In this document: positions 1-5,394 of the stretch, piece after piece | Layout of the letters: each line of letters opens with the position of its first letter | How positions within the stretch are numbered: position 1 is the first letter of the stretch | Assembly (NCBI GenBank): GCA_052148715.1 | Contig: JBKQHQ010000163.1 | Span: forward strand, 1 to 12,787 | Length of the DNA: 12,787 nt | Direction of reading: 5' to 3' | Source of the DNA: JBKQHQ01 sp052148715 | GTDB taxonomy: Bacteria; Pseudomonadota; Alphaproteobacteria; Rhizobiales; Xanthobacteraceae | Position numbers and translations under genes: made by a program | The notes under the pieces: model-generated | The model's input: only the letters and a program-made list of their open reading frames with translations | Database searches by the model: none | Told to the model about the DNA's origin: nothing

Positions 1-215
1 CGTGGGGGTGGTCGCTCGCAGCGCATTTGCGCTGCGAGCGGGAGAGGGGGCTGCTTCGTATTATGTTTTCTTGATCAGTCTTCGATTTTAAGAGTCATCG
101 AATTTAGTTCGCGCAGACAAAAAATTCTTGCGAAGAAACCCCCTCTCCCGACACATGCAGGCGAGCCTGCATGTGTTCACCTCCCCCACGAGGCCCACGA
201 GGGGGGAGGTGAACA
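1..215. repeat. Composite palindromic intergenic element
   Basis: Several inverted repeats are nested symmetrically. Bases 13-24 pair perfectly with 29-40 (12 bp, ATTT loop). Bases 39-58 pair with 131-150 at 18 of 20 positions. Bases 151-161 pair perfectly with 166-176 (11 bp, CGAG loop). CGTGGGGG at 1-8 is the complement of CCCCCACG at 183-190 and would close the whole figure. An alternative 14 bp stem pairs 174-187 with 202-215 and competes with the outer stem. The loop of that last stem holds a short direct repeat (ACGAGG at 188-193 and 197-202). The pattern resembles mosaic REP/RIME-like intergenic repeats of rhizobial genomes; that is recalled family knowledge, not a search result. It lies downstream of the SCO gene, which ends at 292 on the minus strand. 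It may extend left of the window. Bases 216-291 hold nothing I can name. Confidence 0.7.
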
Positions 216-291
216 TCATGTGCCTCAAGTCATATGCGATTGCCCTGCCGTAAAAAGGAAGAAGAACGGTTCCGAGTTAATCGGAGACCGC

Positions 292-921
292 TCAGCGGGC
301 GGTCAGATAGGGACGAATGATTTCGACCATGCGATCCGCCGGCGTCCCCGGCGGGAAGAAGCCGAGATAGCGTCCGGCGCGATCCATCAGATAGATGACG
401 CCGGTGTGATCGATCAGATAGACGCCGCCGCCGGGCGGAGAATATTTGGCATAGTAGGCCTTGTACGCGCCTGCCGCGGCCCGAATCTGCTCGGGCGTCC
501 CGGTGAGGCCGATGAGGCGGGGATGGAAAGACGCAACATATTGGGCAAGAACGTCAGCCGTATCCCGCTCGGGGTCGACGGAGATGAACAGCGGCTGCAG
601 GTTGCCTCCTGCCGTGCCCAGCGCATCGACCGCTCGGCTGATCTCCAGCAGGTCCGTCGGGCAAATGTCCGGACAATAGGTGTAGCCGAAGTAGACGAGC
701 AAGAACTTGCCGCGGAAATCCGCGTCGGTTCGTTTCCTGCCGGTATGATCGATCAGCTCGAACGGGCCGCCGACGGGTCCGCGGCCCCACATCAGATCGT
801 CCATCAGCCGCGCGGCGGCGGCCGGGTCCGGCTCCTGCGCGCACGCCGGAAACGCCGCCGTGGCGGCGAGGAAGAAAAGCGCGAAGGCGACGGCCGGCGG
901 AAGGGCCCAATGCTCCGGCAT
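292..921 (-). CDS. SCO1/SenC family copper/thiol protein
   Basis: This 209-residue protein belongs to the SCO1/SenC (PrrC) family. Members are periplasmic, membrane-linked thioredoxin-fold proteins that deliver copper to, or reduce, the CuA centre of cytochrome c oxidase. An N-terminal hydrophobic segment (about residues 8-24) ends near ACA-QE, consistent with a signal peptide or anchor. The metal-binding CxxxC is visible as C83 and C87 (YCPDICP). The third copper ligand is H172, in the IDHTGVIYL context. The SVDPERD segment at 114-120 is also typical. Start: an in-frame ORF extends to 1017, but the ATG at 921 overlaps the stop of the upstream MBL gene (TGATG) and places the signal peptide at the N-terminus, so translation is probably coupled. 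Length is normal for the family. The role in oxidase assembly is family knowledge; no oxidase gene is in the window. Confidence 0.88.
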   Translation of the reverse strand: MPEHWALPPAVAFALFFLAATAAFPACAQEPDPAAAARLMDDLMWGRGPVGGPFELIDHTGRKRTDADFRGKFLLVYFGYTYCPDICPTDLLEISRAVDALGTAGGNLQPLFISVDPERDTADVLAQYVASFHPRLIGLTGTPEQIRAAAGAYKAYYAKYSPPGGGVYLIDHTGVIYLMDRAGRYLGFFPPGTPADRMVEIIRPYLTAR

Positions 922-2024
922 CAGCCGCCGAAGATCAATTGCGCGCCCGCCGAGGCGACCAGCAGCCGATCCGGGGCGATCGCCTGCATCGCCTCGACGA
1001 AGTTTTGGCCGCTGCAATGCATCGGCACGACCACATCCGGATCGAGCTCCTTGATCTCGCTGACGATATGCTTGGTGTAGTCCATCGGCGCCGGTCCGAG
1101 ATGAAAGCCGCCGATCAGCGCGTGCACCTTGTTGACGCCCGACACGGCCTGGGCCTGCTTGGCCGCGTTGACGACGCCGCGATGGCTGCAGGACGAGATC
1201 AGGACGAGGCCGCGGTCATTCACGTTGAAGCAGGTCGCGTGCTCGTGGAAATGCTCGTCCGGAACAGTCTTTCCGAGCCATTCGGCGGGCGTGTAGTGGG
1301 AGGCGTCGCAGCCGAGCCCATCCTTGATGCCGAACTGCTCGAAGGTATTGGGTAGGATCTTTTCGTCGGTCTGGCGCTTGATTTGCCCAGTGGTGAAGGC
1401 GTGGCCGCCGATGACGGTCGGGTTCTCGCAGAGCACGACACTCACGTTCCGCGACGCCAGCGCACGGCGATCGAGAAAGCCGAAATCGCTGAACTCGCCG
1501 GGCGTTCCGGAACCCTGCACCCGGTGACAGAAGTTGTCCTCGCCGCCGGCGTAAAGCTTGACGTCGGCCGGTAGCGAGCCGCGATATCTGTCCAAGAATG
1601 CGATCAGACCACCGTAATGATCGAAATGGCCATGGCTGACGATGAGTGCGTCGATCTTCTTCGCGTCGACCCCGAGCAGCTCGAAATTGTTGAGCAGTGC
1701 ATCCGGCGTATAGGCGTAGTCGAGCATCAGGGTGCGCGTTTCACCGGCCTTGGCGGATTCGAGCAGCAGCGAGAGACCCCACTGCGTATGCAGCTCCTTG
1801 GTATAATCCTTCGCCCGCGGAGCCGGCTGCAGCGTGACGCCATTGAGCGTCTTCGGACGCAGGAAGATGTTGTGAGTAAGGTCGACCAGCACGCGGATCG
1901 ACAGCTTGTCCACCACCGGGGCCTCGATCGGCGCCGCGCCCGCGACCTCGACGCAGGAAAACCCGCCGGCGGCCGCTGCCCCGGCGAAAGCGGCGGATGC
2001 CTTTAGGAAATCACGCCGTCGCAT
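921..2024 (-). CDS. Tat-exported MBL-fold metallo-hydrolase (COG1237-like)
   Basis: This 367-residue protein has a metallo-beta-lactamase fold. The N-terminus MRRRDFLKASAAF is a twin-arginine signal followed by an Ala-rich hydrophobic stretch to about residue 32, so the protein is probably exported folded to the periplasm. The metal motif HxHxDH is H131, H133, D135, H136. Further likely ligands are H281 (SSCSHRG), H308 (GGFHL) and H336 (PMHCSG). The CSHRG...GGFHL arrangement resembles the COG1237 group, which includes proteins annotated as dihydropterin ribofuranosylaminobenzene phosphate synthases. That annotation is weak, so the substrate is unknown. The start at 2024 is supported by GGAG at 2032-2035, 7 nt upstream. 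The gene's last base is the first base of the SCO1-like start codon, so the two form a coupled unit. The insertion at about 160-270 contains several Cys and His residues (C166, C200, C239, C265). Confidence 0.85.
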   Translation of the reverse strand: MRRRDFLKASAAFAGAAAAGGFSCVEVAGAAPIEAPVVDKLSIRVLVDLTHNIFLRPKTLNGVTLQPAPRAKDYTKELHTQWGLSLLLESAKAGETRTLMLDYAYTPDALLNNFELLGVDAKKIDALIVSHGHFDHYGGLIAFLDRYRGSLPADVKLYAGGEDNFCHRVQGSGTPGEFSDFGFLDRRALASRNVSVVLCENPTVIGGHAFTTGQIKRQTDEKILPNTFEQFGIKDGLGCDASHYTPAEWLGKTVPDEHFHEHATCFNVNDRGLVLISSCSHRGVVNAAKQAQAVSGVNKVHALIGGFHLGPAPMDYTKHIVSEIKELDPDVVVPMHCSGQNFVEAMQAIAPDRLLVASAGAQLIFGG

Positions 2025-2119
2025 CGAGTTTCTCCGATTTGCCGAGCGCCGAGTCAGCCGACCGAAGCGATCTTATCCTTGCCCCATCGGGGTGACCAGC
2101 CAGTGTGGTTCCGGCACAG

Positions 2120-2530
2120 TTAGGGTACCAGAAGGGCGAAACGGCGCGGCGCGATCAAGCGATAGCTGCGTCGGACAAGCGCGTCGACCTCTTGCCAGTC
2201 CGGGTCGGCGTCGAGGCGCACTCCAATCCAACCTTTCGGTCCGAAATACGGGGGCACAAAGAACCGCGACGGATCGGCGCCGACAAGAACGGATTGACTG
2301 CCTTCGGGTGCTTTGCACCACACCGTCGCGGCACCGTTCCAACCGCGATCCATCGCGAATATCTTGTCGAGAATTCTGTAAGTGGGTCCTCGTTTCATCG
2401 CCTTTTCCGTCGCATGCGGAAGAGCCATGCAGATCAGGCGCAACCGGTCGGCCGCCTTGATGCCATCGGAAGACGTCCGGTCGGATCGACCCGCTGGCCG
2501 AGCTGGTTTTCGCGCCGCGTTGCTTGTCAT
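2120..2530 (-). CDS. MmcQ/YjbR family protein
   Basis: The 136-residue product matches the MmcQ/YjbR (CyaY-like fold) family. The domain runs from about residue 24 (KAADRLRLICMALPHATEK) to the end. The typical features are ALPHATEK near its start, VWCKAPEGSQ at 70-79, FFVPPYFGPKGWIGVRLD at 90-107 and the closing DALVRRSYRLIAP helix. Family members are small, often called DNA-binding, with no firmly established function. The ATG at 2530 is my choice; a GTG/ATG pair at 2561-2566 would add 11-12 residues, and neither start has a strong ribosome site. The first 20 residues are basic, probably disordered and outside the domain. The gene precedes the MBL gene on the same strand with a 95 bp gap, so it may or may not share its transcript. 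A second family member lies at 7604-7915. Confidence 0.8.
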   Translation of the reverse strand: MTSNAARKPARPAGRSDRTSSDGIKAADRLRLICMALPHATEKAMKRGPTYRILDKIFAMDRGWNGAATVWCKAPEGSQSVLVGADPSRFFVPPYFGPKGWIGVRLDADPDWQEVDALVRRSYRLIAPRRFALLVP

Positions 2531-2639
2531 CGTCGTGATTCTTTGCTTGGCGAAGACTTTCATCACGCTGAAGCCGAGGCGCCGCAGGCGGCGAATATCC
2601 GCATTACATCATCCGCCCGCCAGCGCCGGAATCCGACAT

Positions 2640-2668
2640 ATGTAATAAATACAATTGATAAATGTCAA
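2640..2668 (-). promoter_or_regulatory. Candidate promoter for the YjbR gene
   Basis: Read on the minus strand, 2663-2668 is a perfect TTGACA -35. A 17 bp spacer leads to TTACAT at 2640-2645, a weak -10 matching TATAAT at three positions. It sits about 110 bp upstream of the ATG at 2530 and points toward that gene. The -35 overlaps one half of the FNR/FixK-like palindrome. Confidence 0.3.
2655..2668. promoter_or_regulatory. FNR/FixK/DNR-like palindrome
   Basis: The sequence TTGATAAATGTCAA fits TTGA-N6-TCAA, the core of FNR/FixK/DNR 'anaeroboxes' (ideal form TTGAT-N4-ATCAA; here the second half is GTCAA). It lies in the AT-rich part of the intergenic region and overlaps the candidate -35 of the minus-strand YjbR gene. 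Binding at that position could repress or modulate that promoter. It is about 470 bp from the chemoreceptor start. A match of this length can occur by chance in AT-rich DNA. Confidence 0.35.
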
Positions 2669-3141
2669 TCGGCATGAATAATTTCATCATTCCAGAGCTG
2701 CTACAAAGTAATCTCTGTCATCCGTGGTGAGAGAACAAGGTATTTCCATGATTTTGTTTGTCTGACAGGTGCCGTGGCGGTTCCAAGATCGCGGTATTTC
2801 CAGGTCCATCGTGTGTCCGATGTAACCGATGTCACCAATATCTGTAGAATTACATAAAATATTAACGACCGAATCAGAAGATAGGCGCCGACCCCGACTG
2901 CAAGGCAACGAGGCCTCTTGGCGATCCGGGCCCGGCTCAGGCTCGCAGCCGATGAGGCGAGCGCGAACGGATCGAGGCGCTTTTCGGGTTATGTACCCGT
3001 ACCTGTGCACGAGAATGGCTCGATGTTCGTTTGCTTTACCTCGGGCTGGCGGTCCGAACGGCAGACATCTTCAACAAGATAATTCATCGGCTCACGTCTC
3101 GTGCGGTATTGCGTCTTGATCCATTTCCTGTGGGGGTAGAC

Positions 3142-4818
3142 ATGTCAGGTTTCAAGTTTCGCATCGGCACCAAGCTCGCAGTGTCGGCCGGGATCGGCAT
3201 CGTGCTGGTGGCCGGCATGATGCTTAACCAGCAGCTCAGCGCCGGCTCGGTTGAGCAGGCAATGGAGAAGGCAACCGCTCAACAGAGCGTCCTCCAGGCG
3301 ACGTCCGAGATACTCGTGGACGTACAGAGAACCCAATTGGCAGTCCGTGATATCCGCTTGGCGAAGTCGCCGGAGGAAGCAAAGAAATTTCTGACCGCTG
3401 TGCACGCACGAGCCGAGGAGATGCAGAAGCTGCTCGATTCCGCCATCCCCAAGCTGGTGCGGCCCGACAACCGCGAGCGGCTGCAGCGAGCCAGAACCCT
3501 GGCCGGCGATTATTCCGCCGGCGCCGGCGACATCGCCGCTGCCGAGACTGCCGAGCAGAAGGAGCGCATTGCTCGCGAGCGGACACTTCCCATCGCCAAC
3601 GAGGTGGATAAGCTGGTTCGGGAGGTGGCTGACAGCGCTGGCAAGCTGGCCGAGCAAGCCCGTGACGACGCTGCTGCCGCAATGACACAAGCGTCTCGCG
3701 TTGGTTTCGGTGTGGGTCTGCTGGTCATGCTTGTCCTCATCGGCGCCACTGTATTTTCGATATTCAACATCGCTCGCCCGATCAGCAAGATCGGCGAGGT
3801 GCTGCTCGATCTCGCCAACGGCAACAAGGCGGTCGACATTCCGTTCGCCGAGCGCGGCGACGAGGTCGGCGACAATGCCCGCGCAGCGAAAACCTTCAAG
3901 GACAACCTGCTGCGCATCGAGAAGATGGAGGCCGAGCAGAGGGAGGCGGAGACGCGTGCCGCCGCGCAGCGCCGGGCCGATATGCTCAAGCTCGCGGACC
4001 AGTTCCAGGCCGCGGTCGGTGAGATCGTCGGAACCGTGGCCTCGGCATCGACCGAGCTCGAGGCCGCCGCGACGACGTTGACCCATACGGCCGACAATAC
4101 CCAGCGGCTTTCCACCACCGTGGCGGCGGCTTCGGAAGAAGCCTCGACCAATGTCCAGTCGGTCGCCTCGGCTTCCGAAGAGCTGGCCAGCTCGGTCAAC
4201 GAGATCGCCCGGCAGGTCCAGGAGTCGAGCCGCATTGCCGGCCAGGCGGTCACCCAGGCCAAGGAGACCGACACCCGCATCAACCAGCTGTCGACGGCCT
4301 CGACCCGCATCGGCGATGCGGTAAAAATCATCACCGCGATCGCCGAGCAGACCAATCTGCTGGCGCTCAATGCGACGATCGAAGCGGCCCGCGCCGGCGA
4401 CGCCGGTAAAGGCTTCGCGGTGGTCGCCTCGGAGGTCAAGGCGCTGGCGTCGCAGACCGCCAAGGCGACCGAGGAGATCGGTGCGCAGATCAACGGCATC
4501 CAGACGGCGACGCAAGAATCGGTCGGCGCCATCAAGGAGATCGGGGCCACCATCGGCCGCATCTCGGAGATTGCGGCGGCGATTGCCGCGGCGGTCGAGG
4601 AGCAGGGCGCGGCGACGCAGGAGATCTCCCGCAACGTTCAGCAGGCGGCATTGGGTACCACCCAGGTCGCCAGCAACATCGTCGATGTCAACAAGGGGGC
4701 CGGAGAGACCGGCGCGGCATCGAGCCAGGTGCTCTCTTCGGCGCAGGCGCTGTCCGCCGAGGGCAACAAGCTCAAGGTCGAAGTGGACAAATTCCTACAG
4801 ACGGTGCGCGCCGCCTAG
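3142..4818 (+). CDS. Methyl-accepting chemotaxis protein 1
   Basis: This is a 558-residue transmembrane chemoreceptor. TM1 is about residues 12-28. A helical periplasmic sensor of about 155 residues (30-185) is probably a small four-helix bundle. TM2 is about 188-210, followed by HAMP at 211-264, which starts ARPISKIGEVLLDLANG. The signalling domain runs from about 280 to the end. Its hairpin tip, which binds CheA and CheW, is clear at E402-R417 (EQTNLLALNATIEAAR). The C-terminus FLQTVRAA carries no NWETF-like pentapeptide, so adaptation enzymes are probably not tethered. The frame is open upstream to 3031, but the ATG at 3142 follows the G-rich TGGGGGT and gives the usual short cytoplasmic N-terminus. 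The ligand cannot be told from sequence. The signalling half is nearly duplicated in the receptor at 5395-7452. Confidence 0.95.
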   Translation: MSGFKFRIGTKLAVSAGIGIVLVAGMMLNQQLSAGSVEQAMEKATAQQSVLQATSEILVDVQRTQLAVRDIRLAKSPEEAKKFLTAVHARAEEMQKLLDSAIPKLVRPDNRERLQRARTLAGDYSAGAGDIAAAETAEQKERIARERTLPIANEVDKLVREVADSAGKLAEQARDDAAAAMTQASRVGFGVGLLVMLVLIGATVFSIFNIARPISKIGEVLLDLANGNKAVDIPFAERGDEVGDNARAAKTFKDNLLRIEKMEAEQREAETRAAAQRRADMLKLADQFQAAVGEIVGTVASASTELEAAATTLTHTADNTQRLSTTVAAASEEASTNVQSVASASEELASSVNEIARQVQESSRIAGQAVTQAKETDTRINQLSTASTRIGDAVKIITAIAEQTNLLALNATIEAARAGDAGKGFAVVASEVKALASQTAKATEEIGAQINGIQTATQESVGAIKEIGATIGRISEIAAAIAAAVEEQGAATQEISRNVQQAALGTTQVASNIVDVNKGAGETGAASSQVLSSAQALSAEGNKLKVEVDKFLQTVRAA

Positions 4819-4837
4819 CGCGGTGGCGTGTACCGTT

Positions 4838-4882
4838 CGGCCGCGCGGTCTGCCGACCCCCCAAACGGCATCCGCGCGGCCG
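4838..4882 (+). other. Stem-loop after chemoreceptor 1
   Basis: Bases 4838-4848 are the perfect complement of 4872-4882 (11 bp, all G/C). Inside, after a TC/T bulge, TGCCG at 4851-4855 pairs with CGGCA at 4866-4870 around a 10-nt loop. There is no T-tract, so this is not a standard intrinsic terminator. It could stabilise the receptor mRNA end or damp read-through into the small gene 43 bp further on. High GC makes chance pairing easier. Confidence 0.45.
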
Positions 4883-4924
4883 GCAGCTCAAAAGCCGATA
4901 CGCACGTACGGAGAGGGGATCGCG

Positions 4925-5275
4925 ATGTCCGATGTCGTGAAATTTCGCCGCCGCCAAACTCGTCCGGTCGGAGAGGCTGCGGCAGCACCAAGTCGGTTCG
5001 ACAGCACGGGGGCACCTCTCGTCGATGACAACAAGGTTCTTGCCGCAGCCCTGCGTCGATACCTCAGGCGCGAGGGATTGGGTTTGCTCAGGGAGCTCGA
5101 CAAAGCGCTCCTTCTGATCGCGTCGCAGCTCGAAGACCTCCCGTCGGGCACGAATTCTTGTGCCTTTCGCGAAGTCTTGCAGCAGATCGATAATCAACGG
5201 TGCCGCAATACGGAGGTCGCTCAAAACATCCTGACTCTGGTTCAACAAGACTGCGGTCTGCAGCGCGTTGTGTAA
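4925..5275 (+). CDS. Hypothetical small protein between two chemoreceptors
   Basis: The product is 116 residues and I do not recognise a family. The ATG at 4925 is preceded by GGAGAGGGG at 4911-4919, the best ribosome site in this cluster, which supports a real gene. The N-terminal 35 residues are basic and low-complexity (MSDVVKFRRRQTRPVGEAAA), probably unstructured. From about residue 37 the protein looks helical (NKVLAAALRRYLRREGLGLL, then LDKALLLIASQLEDL). A polar Cys-containing part follows (SCAFREVLQQIDNQRCRN) and a final helix (EVAQNILTLVQQ). There is no signal peptide, membrane segment or catalytic motif. It lies 106 bp after one receptor and 119 bp before the next on the same strand, so it is probably cytoplasmic and transcribed with them. 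A link to chemotaxis is suggested only by position. Confidence 0.7.
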   Translation: MSDVVKFRRRQTRPVGEAAAAPSRFDSTGAPLVDDNKVLAAALRRYLRREGLGLLRELDKALLLIASQLEDLPSGTNSCAFREVLQQIDNQRCRNTEVAQNILTLVQQDCGLQRVV

Positions 5276-5394
5276 CTGGACGACATGAGCCACAGCGTCG
5301 AAGCGCGGCGCGATGCTCACTAAATAACCAGGACCTAATCCTTAAGCCTTCATATATCGAATCCTTCTCACTCATCTGCTCTCTGGGGGGCACC

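Larger units (their letters stand above)
2531..3141. other. Long intergenic region between divergent genes
   Basis: About 610 bp separate the minus-strand YjbR gene from chemoreceptor 1. No ORF here has family resemblance; a 107-codon minus ORF at 2687-3010 looks random. Bases 2640-2880 are clearly more AT-rich than the rest of the window. Visible features are the FNR/FixK-like palindrome at 2655-2668, a direct repeat of GGTATTTCCA at 2739-2748 and 2793-2802, and a 9-nt-period repeat of CCGATGT at 2817-2823 and 2826-2832. The chemoreceptor promoter presumably lies here, but I could not identify a convincing sigma-54 or sigma-28 site. Confidence 0.6.

Noticed and set aside
1..215. CRISPR-like array
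   Set aside because: The repeats are inverted, not direct, and there are no regularly spaced units.
921..2024. Antibiotic beta-lactamase
   Set aside because: The fold is shared, but the CSHRG/GGFHL pattern fits COG1237-like hydrolases, not class B lactamases.
2687..3010. Minus-strand ORF of 107 codons in the intergenic region
   Set aside because: No family resemblance and an atypical composition; no good ribosome site was seen. A real small gene cannot be fully excluded.
3000..3141. Sigma-54 or sigma-28 promoter for chemoreceptor 1
   Set aside because: I looked for TGGC-N7-TTGC and TAAA/GCCGATAA patterns and saw no acceptable match.
3145..4634. Long antisense ORFs (456 and 374 codons) opposite chemoreceptor 1
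   Set aside because: GC-rich coding DNA leaves antisense frames open; the translations are low-complexity with no domain, and the sense frame is a complete chemoreceptor.
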